Assembly: GCF_012726265.1 (NCBI RefSeq)
Contig: NZ_JAASAG010000001.1
Coordinates: 496,001 to 560,000 of the forward strand
DNA from: Streptomyces sp. HNM0575
GTDB taxonomy: Bacteria > Actinomycetota > Actinomycetes > Streptomycetales > Streptomycetaceae
Reading direction: 5' to 3'
Length of the DNA: 64,000 nucleotides
Both the position numbers and the translations under genes were made by a program. The notes under the pieces are model-generated. The model was not told the DNA's origin and did no database searches. It was given only the letters and a program-made list of their open reading frames with translations. Shown here one piece after another: positions 17,953 to 26,174 of the stretch; position 1 is the stretch's first letter, and every line of letters starts with the position of its first letter.

Positions 17953-18279
17953 TCAGCCGTCACGGCGTACGCATGCGACGCAGCAGCGCACGTACGGGAG
18001 GATCTCCAGCCGTTCCGCGGGGACGGGCTTGAGGCACCGCCCGCACGTGCCGTAACTCCCGTCCGCCACACGCGCGAACGCGGCGTCGATCTCGTCGAGC
18101 ACCCGCCGTACCGAGTCCTTCTGTGCCGCAACGAACGGGTCGGACGGCTCCGTTGCGGCGTCTTCGAGCGCGTCGAGCTGTGCGAGCCGAGAGTTGCGCT
18201 CGTGTTCGAGGCGCTGACGGGCCTCGTGGGCCGTGAGGCGTTCCGGGCGGGAGCCGGGGCGGGAAGTGTCGAGCGTCAT
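17953..18279 (-). CDS. TraR/DksA-type C4 zinc-finger protein
   Basis: A 108-residue protein with an N-terminal helical hairpin (about 15-70) and a C-terminal zinc finger, CGRC at about 81 and CVAC at about 103, with GSYGTCGRC typical of the DksA/TraR family. Such proteins bind RNA polymerase through the secondary channel or act as small regulators. ATG 18279 gives MTLDTSRPGSRPERLTAHEA. It is the first gene of a two-gene operon with the MreB-like gene, 16 bp apart. Confidence 0.9.
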   Translation of the reverse strand: MTLDTSRPGSRPERLTAHEARQRLEHERNSRLAQLDALEDAATEPSDPFVAAQKDSVRRVLDEIDAAFARVADGSYGTCGRCLKPVPAERLEILPYVRCCVACVRRDG

Positions 18280-18646
18280 GGGGGCGGAGTCCTTTCCGCG
18301 GCCGGGTCGGGCCGGATCGGGTCGGGCCGAGTCGGGGTGCGAGCGAGGGGAGCGAGGGAGCGCGGGCCCGGCCCCGCCGCAGCGTGGCGCGCGGCAGCCG
18401 TACCGCGATCGCCGGGATCACTGAGGACGCGTCACTGAGGACGCAGCCGCGGAGTCACGGAGGCGCCGGTGGAGGAACGACCCGGTTCATGTCCTCAACA
18501 CTGATCGGCCCGCGCGATGCGGGCCATCGGTCGCAGCACCCATTTCCCCGGGGCCCGAGGGTGTACGGGCCGGGGCCCCGGGCCTGCCCCGCCGCGGGAT
18601 GGCACATAGTGGTGGCAACGGCACGATCGAGGAGGCTCCAGCACCG
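18280..18646. promoter_or_regulatory. Intergenic region between divergent zinc-finger and kinase genes
   Basis: 367 bp that must hold promoters for both directions. TCACTGAGGACGC is repeated exactly at 18418-18430 and 18432-18444. The stretch 18300-18345 has overlapping GGGTCGGGCC repeats. I cannot assign -35/-10 pairs with confidence. Confidence 0.4.
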
Positions 18647-19615
18647 TTGTCCCTGTTCTGGCGGATCTTCGGCCTCAACGCCCTGGTGCTCGGTCTGGCC
18701 ACGGCGCTGCTGCTGTGGGCGCCGGTGACCGTCTCCGTGCCGGTGCTGTTCACCGAGGCGGGAGTCCTGGTCGGCGGGCTCGCCGTCATGCTGGTCGCCA
18801 ACGCCGCGCTGCTGCGGATCGCTCTGGCACCGCTCGGCAGGCTGAACCGGCTGATGACCACGGTCGATCTGCTCCGTCCCGGCCAGCGGCTGCCGGTGCA
18901 CGGGCAGGGCGAAGTCGCCGAGCTGATCCGTACGTTCAACGCGATGCTCGACCGGCTGGAGGCCGAGCGCGCCACCAGCAGCGCCCGCGCGCTGTCCGCC
19001 CAGGAGTCCGAACGGCGCCGCATCGCACAGGAACTTCACGACGAGGTCGGGCAGAGCATGACCGCTGTGCTGCTGGAACTGAAGCGGGCCGCGGACCAGT
19101 CCCCGGAGCCGTTGCGCGGCGAGCTGCGGCAGGCGCAGGAGACCACACGGGAAGGCCTCGACGAGGTGCGCCGGCTCGCCCGCAGGCTGCGCCCCGGCGT
19201 GCTGGAGGACCTCGGCCTGGTCAGCGCACTGACGGCGCTGACGACCGACTTCGCCACGCACGCCGGTCTGCGGGTGGAGCGCTTCTTCGACACGGATCTG
19301 CCCGCGCTGGATCCGCAGACGGAGCTGGTGCTCTACCGCGTCGCGCAGGAGGCCATGACGAACGTCGCCCGTCACGCCGAAGCCGAACGGGTCGCGCTGA
19401 GCCTGCGCCGTACGGACGGGACGGTGGTCCTGAGCCTCGACGACGACGGCCGCGGTGTGGGCGTCTCCCCGGAGGGCGCCGGGATCCGCGGCATGCGGGA
19501 GCGCGCCCTGTTCGCCGGGGCCACGCTGGAGATCGCCTCCGGCCGCGGCAGCGGCACACGAGTACGCCTGTCGGTGCCCACGACCACGAGAACCACGAGA
19601 GGCGCAGGTCGATGA
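18647..19615 (+). CDS. Two-component sensor histidine kinase (HisKA_3 type)
   Basis: A 322-residue NarL-family kinase from TTG 18647; ATG 18599 would give 338 residues. The TTG is favoured because GAGGAGG lies 11 nt upstream and the protein then begins directly with its membrane region (SLFWRIFGLNALVLG). Two N-terminal membrane helices are followed by HAMP (about 70-120), the dimerisation/phosphoacceptor box ERRRIAQELHDEVGQS with the His, and the HATPase domain (EAMTNVARHA, DDDGRG, GIRGMRERA). The very short periplasmic loop suggests intramembrane sensing. Its stop overlaps the ATG of the response regulator. Confidence 0.93.
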   Translation: MSLFWRIFGLNALVLGLATALLLWAPVTVSVPVLFTEAGVLVGGLAVMLVANAALLRIALAPLGRLNRLMTTVDLLRPGQRLPVHGQGEVAELIRTFNAMLDRLEAERATSSARALSAQESERRRIAQELHDEVGQSMTAVLLELKRAADQSPEPLRGELRQAQETTREGLDEVRRLARRLRPGVLEDLGLVSALTALTTDFATHAGLRVERFFDTDLPALDPQTELVLYRVAQEAMTNVARHAEAERVALSLRRTDGTVVLSLDDDGRGVGVSPEGAGIRGMRERALFAGATLEIASGRGSGTRVRLSVPTTTRTTRGAGR

Positions 19616-20274
19616 CGATGCCGCGGACTCCCGCCATCCGGATCCTGCTGGCCGACGACCACCGCCTCGTACGGCGCGGTGTGCGGCTCATCCTCGACGG
19701 CGAACCGGACCTCCGGGTCGTAGCGGAGGCCGGCGACGGAGCGGAGGCCATCGAGGCCGCCCGCACCCACGAGATCGACCTGGCCGTGCTCGACGTCGCC
19801 ATGCCCCGCCTGACCGGCCTTCAGGCAGCACGCGAACTGACCGCGGTCAAGCCGGGTCTCCGCGTCCTGATGCTGACGATGTACGACAACGAGCAGTACT
19901 TCTTCGAGGCGTTGAAGGCCGGGGCTTCGGGATACGTGCTGAAGTCGGTGGCCGACCGTGATCTCGTCGCCGCGTGCCGCGCGGCCATGCGCGGTGAACC
20001 GTTCGTCTACCCCGGCGCGGTCGCCGCCCTGGTGCGCAACTTCCTCGAACGCGCCCGCAACGGCGAGGAACCCGACCGCCTCATCACCTCCCGCGAGGAA
20101 GAGGTACTGAAGCTCATCGCTGAGGGCCACTCCTCCAAGGAGATCGCGGAGATGCTCTTCATCAGCGTCAAGACGGTCCAGCGGCACCGGGCGAACCTGC
20201 TGCACAAGCTCGGCCTCCGCGACCGTCTCGAACTCACCCGATACGCCATCAGGGCCGGGCTCGTCGAGCCTTGA
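19612..20274 (+). CDS. LuxR/NarL-family response regulator
   Basis: A 220-residue regulator, partner of the preceding kinase through an ATGA stop/start overlap. Receiver domain 1-125: acidic pocket ADDH, phosphoacceptor Asp in LAVLDVAMPRLTG (about 62), switch Thr in LMLTMYD and Lys in YVLKSV. Output helix-turn-helix about 155-215: TSREEEVLKLIAEGHSSKEI and VKTVQRHRANLLHKLG. A longer open frame extends upstream through the kinase, but the family match begins at ATG 19612. Targets unknown. Confidence 0.95.
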   Translation: MTMPRTPAIRILLADDHRLVRRGVRLILDGEPDLRVVAEAGDGAEAIEAARTHEIDLAVLDVAMPRLTGLQAARELTAVKPGLRVLMLTMYDNEQYFFEALKAGASGYVLKSVADRDLVAACRAAMRGEPFVYPGAVAALVRNFLERARNGEEPDRLITSREEEVLKLIAEGHSSKEIAEMLFISVKTVQRHRANLLHKLGLRDRLELTRYAIRAGLVEP

Positions 20275-20277
20275 GGG

Positions 20278-20297
20278 CCATGGGCCATGGCCCATGG
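20278..20297. repeat. Perfect 20-bp palindrome after the response regulator
   Basis: CCATGGGCCATGGCCCATGG reads identically on both strands and starts 4 bp after the TGA. It may serve as part of a terminator or a protein site. The remaining 170 bp before the ABC operon show no gene. Confidence 0.7.
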
Positions 20298-20460
20298 GCC
20301 GTGTCCGGTCCCTCCGCGACCGGGCCGGTCGTGCCGTGCACGGCCGGGGGCGGCGCGCACCAGCCGCCTGCGGACACCCGCGGTGCGACCGCGTCGCGAC
20401 CGCGAAGCGACCGCGGATTCCCGCTCCGCTGAGGGCGGTGTTCCGGTAAGCGCGTGCGGG

Positions 20461-20466
20461 TAGCGT
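20461..20466 (+). promoter_or_regulatory. -10 element of a leaderless promoter for the ABC operon
   Basis: TAGCGT lies 7 nt before ATG 20474, identical in sequence and spacing to the element before the DinB-like gene. Confidence 0.5.
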
Positions 20467-20473
20467 TCCGTGC

Positions 20474-21403
20474 ATGACCGACTCCGTGCTGTCAGCCGAG
20501 GACATCGGGAAGTTCTTCCACTCCGGCGACGGTGGTGGCGTGGGCGGTGTCGTACAGGCCCTGGACGGTGTGTCGTTGACCGTCGGGGAGGGGGAGTTCG
20601 TCTGTGTCGTGGGTCCTTCGGGGTGCGGGAAGTCGACTCTGCTGCGGATCCTCGGCGGACTGGAGGGCCCGTCCTCGGGGCGGGTCGAGCGGCGTGACGG
20701 TGGCTCGGCGGGCGGTCCGCCCGGTGTGCCGCAAGCGGCCTTCGTCTTCCAGGACTTCGGGGTGCTGCCGTGGCTTACCGTACGGTCCAATGCGGCATTC
20801 GGCCTGCGCATGGCGGGAGTTCGCCGCCGCGATGCCGAAAGGGCCGCCGAGGAGTGGCTGTTGCGGATGGACCTCGCGGCGTTCGCCGGGGCATACCCGG
20901 ATCAGCTCTCCGGCGGCATGCGCCAACGCCTCGGCCTGGCAAGGGCGTTCACCACGGGCAGCCCGGTCTTGCTGATGGACGAGCCGCTCGGCGCGCTCGA
21001 TCCGCAGACGCGGCGGCTGATGCAGGAGCAGCTGCTCGCGCTGTGGCAGGAGGAGCGCAAGACGGTGGTGCTGGTGACGCACTCGATCGACGAGGCGATC
21101 CTGCTGGGCGACCGGGTGCTGGTGATGTCGGCGCGGCCGGGCAGGCTGACGGACGAGTTCGAGGTGCCGTTCCCCAGGCCGCGGGATCCGGGCATCCAGG
21201 ACGGCCCGGAGTTCGGGCGGCTGCGGGCGCGGGTCTGGGACGAGCTGCGCGACCAGGTGAGCGTGGGTCTGGGGACAGGGGCGGGCGCGGGCGCGGACCC
21301 CGGCCACGGTGCGGCCTCCGGCTATGGCGCGGACTCCGGCTACGGTGCCGGCTCCGGCTCCGGCTACGGCGCGGACCCGCGAGCGGGAGCGGGCGCCGCA
21401 TGA
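20474..21403 (+). CDS. ABC importer ATPase, SsuB/TauB-like
   Basis: A 309-residue ATPase of the nitrate/sulfonate/taurine class. Walker A GPSGCGKST, Q-loop FQDFGVLPW, signature LSGGMRQRLGLARAF, Walker B VLLMDEPLGALDP and switch His in VTHSIDEA are all intact. The last 40 residues are a Gly/Ala/Ser/Tyr repeat (GYGADSGYGAGSGSG) not normal for the family. The order ATPase - permease - binding protein, with ATGA overlaps at both junctions, makes one operon. Confidence 0.95.
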   Translation: MTDSVLSAEDIGKFFHSGDGGGVGGVVQALDGVSLTVGEGEFVCVVGPSGCGKSTLLRILGGLEGPSSGRVERRDGGSAGGPPGVPQAAFVFQDFGVLPWLTVRSNAAFGLRMAGVRRRDAERAAEEWLLRMDLAAFAGAYPDQLSGGMRQRLGLARAFTTGSPVLLMDEPLGALDPQTRRLMQEQLLALWQEERKTVVLVTHSIDEAILLGDRVLVMSARPGRLTDEFEVPFPRPRDPGIQDGPEFGRLRARVWDELRDQVSVGLGTGAGAGADPGHGAASGYGADSGYGAGSGSGYGADPRAGAGAA

Positions 21404-22320
21404 GCCGCACCGGCCCGCCGCCTCCCGTGCGTAACGCCGCGTCCGCCGCCGCCCGTACGGACGTCGCCGCAGCGCACGCGGAGGCCGCACGGGCCGTCGC
21501 AGCCCGGGCCCGGCGCGGCGCGTGGCGGCGGGCGGCACTGGGCCTCGCGGTGCCCGTACTGCTGCTCGCCGCCTGGGAGTCGGCGGCGCGGGCGGGCGCG
21601 GTCGACACCGTCTTCTTCCCGGCGCCGACGCGCATCGCCGCCCGTACCGCCGCCCTCGCCTCCTCCGGCGAACTGGGCACGCACACCGCCGCGACCCTGT
21701 GGCGGCTGCTGCCCGGCTATGCGCTCGGAGCGGCGACCGGGGCGCTCGCCGGTTTCGTGATGGGGGTCTCGCGCACCCTGAGCGCCGCCTTCGGGCCGCT
21801 GTTCTCGGCGCTGTACGCCGTGCCGAAGATCGCCACGCTGCCGCTGCTCCTGCTGGTGTTCGGGCTGACCGAGACGCCGAGAGTGCTGTCGGTCGCCGTC
21901 ACCGTCTTCTTCGTGCTCCAGATCAACACGGCTGCGGGCGTGCGGCAGATCGATCCGCGGCTGCTGGAGTCGGCCCGCGCGTACGGCGCTTCGGGCCTGC
22001 GGCTGCTGCGCTTCGTGCTGGTGCCCGGTGCGCTGCCGGGCGTGCTGACGGGGCTGCGTACGGCCACGGGGCTCAGCGTCGTCGTGGTGGTGGCCGTGGA
22101 GTTCGTGGCGTCGGAGCGCGGGCTGGGCTATCTGATCTGGAACTCGTGGACGCTCTTCCAGCCCGACCGGATGTACGCCGGTCTGATGTGCGTGGCGCTG
22201 CTGGGCGCGGTCTTCTCCGGGGCGGTGTCGCTGGCGGGACGGGCGGCGATGCCGTGGCGGAGCGGTCGCCGCACCGGCTCGCCGGCATCCTTCTTCCGAA
22301 AGGGATCCTCTCGGTCATGA
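21400..22320 (+). CDS. ABC importer permease, SsuC/TauC-like
   Basis: A 306-residue inner-membrane permease with about six helices after an Ala-rich N-terminus of some 45 residues. The cytoplasmic coupling motif is YGASGLRLLRFVLVPGALPG, the EAA-loop form of this family, followed by SERGLGYLIWNSW. ATG 21400 overlaps the ATPase stop (ATGA) and its own stop overlaps the next ATG in the same way. Confidence 0.94.
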   Translation: MSRTGPPPPVRNAASAAARTDVAAAHAEAARAVAARARRGAWRRAALGLAVPVLLLAAWESAARAGAVDTVFFPAPTRIAARTAALASSGELGTHTAATLWRLLPGYALGAATGALAGFVMGVSRTLSAAFGPLFSALYAVPKIATLPLLLLVFGLTETPRVLSVAVTVFFVLQINTAAGVRQIDPRLLESARAYGASGLRLLRFVLVPGALPGVLTGLRTATGLSVVVVVAVEFVASERGLGYLIWNSWTLFQPDRMYAGLMCVALLGAVFSGAVSLAGRAAMPWRSGRRTGSPASFFRKGSSRS

Positions 22321-23327
22321 CTCGTCGTCGTACGCCGATTCGCTTGCTGTTACTGGCACTTGGCACGCTCGGCCTGGCCGCCACCGCATGTGCGGGCGGC
22401 GGCGGCCCCGGACAGGACGGTGAAGGGGGATCGGCCGGGGGTGCCGCGAGCGGGACCGTACGGGTCGCCCACGTGCCGTCCACGCTCTTCGCCCCGCTGT
22501 ATCTCGCCCAGGCCAAGGGCTACTTCAAGGAGCAGGGCATCGACGTCCGGCTCCAGAAGGTGAAGGCCGGTCAGGACGCGGTGCCGCTGGCCGCGTACGG
22601 GAACGTGGAGGCGGTCGTCGCGGGCTTCTCCGCCGGTCTGTTCAACGGGGTCTCCGAGGGCTTGAAGGTGAAGGTCGCCGCGTCCATGGGCGCGTCGACC
22701 GGCGAGGACCCCTCGCCCACGGCCCTGGAGGTCTCCAAGCGCCTGGCCGACTCGGGAAAGGTCGACGACCCCGCTGATCTGCGGGGCCGCAAGGTCGCCG
22801 TCGCGGGCGGCCCCGGAGCGGCGGGCGGCTACCAACTGGACGTCATCCTGCGGAAGTCGGGCCTGAGGCTCAAGGACGTGAAGGTGGTGAACGTCCCGAT
22901 CCCCGACATGCGCACCGCTCTCGCCGACGGCGGCGTGGACGCGGCGCTGCCGCCCGCGCCGTTCACCACGGCCATGGAAGAGGCAGGCGTGGCCGAGGCG
23001 TTGGCCGTACCGCCGAAGGGCACGGTCGCCACCGGCCTGATCCTCGGCAGCGACTTCGCGGGCATGGACACCTCGGCGAAGTTCCTCGCGGCTCTGCGCA
23101 AGGGCGCCGCCGACCTCCAGGGCAAGGGGAGGACGTCGCCGAAGAATGTCGGCATCCTCGCCGAGGCCACCGGCCAGGAGGCCGGCGTGCTGCGCAAGAC
23201 CCCGCCCTACCAGTGGAGTCCCCGACTGACCGTGGACGAACGGCAGTTGTCGAAGCAGCAGGACGCCTACCGGGAGGCGGGGCTGCTCAAGGGGGAGCCG
23301 GTGGCGATCGAGGACATGACGCGCTGA
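22317..23327 (+). CDS. ABC importer substrate-binding lipoprotein, SsuA/NMT1-like
   Basis: A 336-residue lipoprotein: basic n-region MTRRRTPIR, hydrophobic core, and lipobox LAATAC with the lipidated Cys near residue 25, then a Gly-rich linker. The NMT1/SsuA-type domain begins VAHVPSTLFAPLYLAQAKGYFKEQG. It should deliver a small organic anion such as a sulfonate, or a thiamine precursor, to the permease; the ligand cannot be read from sequence and no desulfonation or thiamine gene is nearby. Confidence 0.92.
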   Translation: MTRRRTPIRLLLLALGTLGLAATACAGGGGPGQDGEGGSAGGAASGTVRVAHVPSTLFAPLYLAQAKGYFKEQGIDVRLQKVKAGQDAVPLAAYGNVEAVVAGFSAGLFNGVSEGLKVKVAASMGASTGEDPSPTALEVSKRLADSGKVDDPADLRGRKVAVAGGPGAAGGYQLDVILRKSGLRLKDVKVVNVPIPDMRTALADGGVDAALPPAPFTTAMEEAGVAEALAVPPKGTVATGLILGSDFAGMDTSAKFLAALRKGAADLQGKGRTSPKNVGILAEATGQEAGVLRKTPPYQWSPRLTVDERQLSKQQDAYREAGLLKGEPVAIEDMTR

Positions 23328-23447
23328 CGGTGACGGTCGGGGGCCGAAAGGTGGCTTGAAGAGCGGCTCCGAAAGGCGGGCTGCCCGGTGCGGCGGCGCG
23401 CGGGCCGCGGCGGTGGGGCCGCGCGGGGTGCGCGCCGCCGCGCGCGC

Positions 23448-25055
23448 TCACCCGGCTTCGCGCAGCTCCGCGACCGCCCGGTCGAAGGCGGAGTCGCGGT
23501 CGTGCTCGAACTCGCCGTGCGTGAAGACCGGTTCGGAGATGTGCGGCGGAATGCCCTTGCCGTCGAAGGTACGTCCGTCGCGGGTGCGGAACTCCTCGTT
23601 CGGGAGCAGGAAGCTCCAGCCGTTGGGCAGACGGCGCTCCATCGTGTCGGAGAAGACGCCCTGGGTGTGCTGCCCGATCCGCACGGTCCGTCCGGGACGC
23701 TCCATCAGCGCCTGGGTGAAGGTCTCGCCCGCGCTGAGGGTGGAGCCGCCGGTCAGCACGGCGACGGGCCCCGTGTACCGGGGGCGTCCGGGAGCGGGAC
23801 GTACGTACGAGGGCTGGGGGCGGGTGAAGCGGCCGGGGTCGGCGGGGTCGTTGCGCGCGGCCTTGGCGTACGCGAAGTACGGGCCGCCGGTGAGCCTGGC
23901 CGCCAGCTCCAGGCCCAGGCTGTCCGAACCGCCGCCGTTGACGCGGAGGTCGAGGACGAGGCCCTTCAGGCGGGCGGTGCGCTCAGGCGTGAGCACGGCG
24001 TCGAGTGCGCGGCGCAGCTCCGCGCGGTCCGCCTCGTACGAACCGTCCTCCGTGTAGCCGGTGAAGCCGGACACGCGGAGGTAGCCGCGCCCGCCCGGCA
24101 GTCGGGCGTAGCCGATGCGGCCGCCCGCGAACTGCCGCAGCCTGCCGCCCCTCAGGTCCCGCTCCTCGATGAACTTCCGTACCTTGGCGTCGAGTTCGGG
24201 AGTCGGCATCTCGGTGCCGGGACGCACCCGGCCGAAGGTGCCGGTGTCGCCGGCGAGCACCGCCACGTGTGCGTCGTGGAGCGGCGCGACCATCTTGCGG
24301 AAGACGGCGAAGAGCCGGGCCGGGGTCGTCCTCGAATCGATGCGCGGACGCCAATGCTCGCGCACGGCGTGCCAGTCGACGCCCTTCGCCTCGAAGAACG
24401 GGTAGTTCTCCTCGAAGGTCTGCCAGAACACGTCGAAGGTGTGCACCGGGTCGTCCGGGACGTCGCGGACGCAGGCGGCGGGCAGCGCCTCGATGCGCCG
24501 CAGGCGGCGGTCGCCCGGTGAGCCGTCGATGTGCATCGACGCCCGGTCCGCGCGGGCGGCCCGGCCCGAACCCTCCGCCCGATGCGCCCGGTTCGCCTGG
24601 TCCGTACGGTGCCGGGTGGGCCGGTCCCACGGCCCCTGTTCGCGGCGCAGAGTGAAGGTCTGCCCGTCGGCGCTCTTGTAGCGGGCCGCCGCGTCGCCGC
24701 GTACGCGCTTCGACGAAGTCCCCTTCAGACAGCCCGAGTCGGTGGTCTGGTACTCGCGGACCCGGTTGTGCGCGACGGCCAGGACGGTGCCGTAGCCGTC
24801 CATGCGCCACATGCCCACGGGAGCCTCCGTAGGCCCGGCGCCCGGGCCGTGCTGCTGTGGCTGAGCGGCCTGCGCCGCGGGCAGCGCCACCCCCGCCGCG
24901 ACGGCGAGCAGCGCGGCGACGGCCGTGGCCGCGCGTACCCGCCTGCCGCCGTGCCCGGTGCCGCTCTCGCCGCGGTGCCCGGTGCCGTGCCCGGTCCCGC
25001 CCTCGCCGTCGCGCCCGGTGCCGTGCCCGGCCCCCTCGGCTCCCTCGAACTGCAT
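23448..25055 (-). CDS. Secreted S41-family (tail-specific) peptidase
   Basis: A 535-residue exported serine peptidase. After an unusual Gly/His/Thr-rich leader (GTGHGTGHRGESGTGHGG type, about 10-37) comes a signal helix ending ALPAAQA (about 63). The S41 core includes FDVFWQTFEENYPFF, LKGLVLDLRVNGGG and the nucleophile region TGGSTLSAGETF; the downstream RIGQHTQGVF is the usual active-site loop. ATG 25055 is the only good start. The leader repeat reflects DNA repeats of GCCGTGCCCGGT near 24950-25030. It converges with the ABC operon. Confidence 0.9.
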   Translation of the reverse strand: MQFEGAEGAGHGTGRDGEGGTGHGTGHRGESGTGHGGRRVRAATAVAALLAVAAGVALPAAQAAQPQQHGPGAGPTEAPVGMWRMDGYGTVLAVAHNRVREYQTTDSGCLKGTSSKRVRGDAAARYKSADGQTFTLRREQGPWDRPTRHRTDQANRAHRAEGSGRAARADRASMHIDGSPGDRRLRRIEALPAACVRDVPDDPVHTFDVFWQTFEENYPFFEAKGVDWHAVREHWRPRIDSRTTPARLFAVFRKMVAPLHDAHVAVLAGDTGTFGRVRPGTEMPTPELDAKVRKFIEERDLRGGRLRQFAGGRIGYARLPGGRGYLRVSGFTGYTEDGSYEADRAELRRALDAVLTPERTARLKGLVLDLRVNGGGSDSLGLELAARLTGGPYFAYAKAARNDPADPGRFTRPQPSYVRPAPGRPRYTGPVAVLTGGSTLSAGETFTQALMERPGRTVRIGQHTQGVFSDTMERRLPNGWSFLLPNEEFRTRDGRTFDGKGIPPHISEPVFTHGEFEHDRDSAFDRAVAELREAG

Positions 25056-25202
25056 GCTCGTGTCTCCCCCGTCGGTCGGTGAACTGCCGTCGTAGGGACC
25101 AGGATCGACGGGGACGACGGGGCGGCGACATCCGGCGGCCCGCCGCCCGGGGGTGGGGGAAGCCCCCGGGCCGCGGGCCGCATGGGCGAGCAGCGGCGGT
25201 GG

Positions 25203-25937
25203 TCACGCCACGGCGCGCTCCTTGAGCAGCTCGACCACCCGGCGCGCGGTGTCGGCGCTGGACTGCGGGTTCTGCCCGGTGACCAGGTTGCCGTCGGCCA
25301 CTACCTTGCTCGCCCAGGCGGGACCGGTCTCGACGATCGCGCCGAGATCGCGGAGCCTGCTCTCCACGAAGTACGGCACCGCCTCGCCGAGGCCGCCCTG
25401 CCGCTCCTCCTCGTCGGAGAAGACGGTCAGCCTGCGCCCCGCGAAGGCGAAACCGGCACCGGTGTCACGGCTCTCCCCGCTCGCACCGCTCGCGCTGAGG
25501 ATGCCTGCCGGGCCGTGGCACAGCGCCGCGACGACCTTTCCCGCCCGGTCGTGGGCGATGAGGATCCGGCCGAGGTCGGCGTCGTGCGCGAGGTCCTCCA
25601 TGGGGCCGTGGCCGCCGGGTACGTAGACGGCGTCGTAGTCGTCGGCCGCCACGTCGGCGAGGGCCAGCGGCTTCGCCAACTCGTCGGCCAGGGAGTCGAG
25701 ATACGTGCGGAACTCCGTGGCTGCGGACTCGTCCACGCCGCCGCGTTCGTCGAGGCTGATCGCGTCCACGGTGGGCTGCGCACCGCCGGGCGTCGCGATG
25801 TCGACGTCGAAGCCCGCTTCGCGCAGCGCGCGGTGCGAGACGGCGACCTCCTCGGCCCAGTAGCCGGTGGGGTGGGTCGTGCCGTCGGCCAGTGTGAGGC
25901 GGTCGGCCGCGGAGACGACCATCAGGATCTTTGCCAT
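25203..25937 (-). CDS. DJ-1/PfpI-family protein (class I glutamine amidotransferase fold)
   Basis: A 244-residue protein of the Hsp31/YhbO-like group with a probable protective hydrolase or glyoxalase/deglycase role. It contains AKILMVVSAA at the N-terminus, the pocket Glu in GYWAEEVAV, YVPGGHGPMEDL, and the nucleophile elbow VAALCHGPAGIL with the catalytic Cys followed by His. ATG 25937 has GAAGGAAG upstream. It is divergent from a LysR gene, so probably under its control. Confidence 0.93.
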   Translation of the reverse strand: MAKILMVVSAADRLTLADGTTHPTGYWAEEVAVSHRALREAGFDVDIATPGGAQPTVDAISLDERGGVDESAATEFRTYLDSLADELAKPLALADVAADDYDAVYVPGGHGPMEDLAHDADLGRILIAHDRAGKVVAALCHGPAGILSASGASGESRDTGAGFAFAGRRLTVFSDEEERQGGLGEAVPYFVESRLRDLGAIVETGPAWASKVVADGNLVTGQNPQSSADTARRVVELLKERAVA

Positions 25938-25980
25938 GGCGGATCTTCCTTCTCTCGCTTCGTCGTCGTCGGATCCGTTG

Positions 25981-26013
25981 CTTGCGCAGGTGTGCGTCTG
26001 CTTGCGCAGGTGT
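25981..26013. promoter_or_regulatory. Direct repeats in the PfpI/LysR intergenic region
   Basis: CTTGCGCAGGTGT occurs at 25981-25993 and 26001-26013, a 20-bp periodicity (two helical turns). The position between divergent genes and the partial dyad TTGCGCA make it a candidate regulator site. Confidence 0.5.
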
Positions 26014-26081
26014 CCGTGCGTCGCCCACCTCAACACTCGCAGCCCTCGGAATTCCTCCACTAACCTGGGCGCAGTCATCAG

Positions 26082-26136
26082 TTTTCTTATGGCTGCTTTT
26101 CTTATGACCGCCTTCTTGCGGCCGCCTTCTTGGGGC
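26082..26136. repeat. Imperfect 15-bp tandem repeats, locally AT-rich
   Basis: TTTTCTTATG occurs at 26082 and 26097, followed by diverging copies with CCGCCTTCTTG at about 26109 and 26124. AT-rich sequence is rare in this window, so this may be part of the LysR promoter or operator. Confidence 0.5.
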
Positions 26137-26174
26137 CGCCGCCCTGTGACTGCCGCCGGTTCGGAGGAGCGCGC

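Noticed and set aside
18715..19611. Upstream extension of the response regulator frame through the kinase gene
   Set aside because: Homology begins only at ATG 19612, which has the classic ATGA overlap with the kinase stop.
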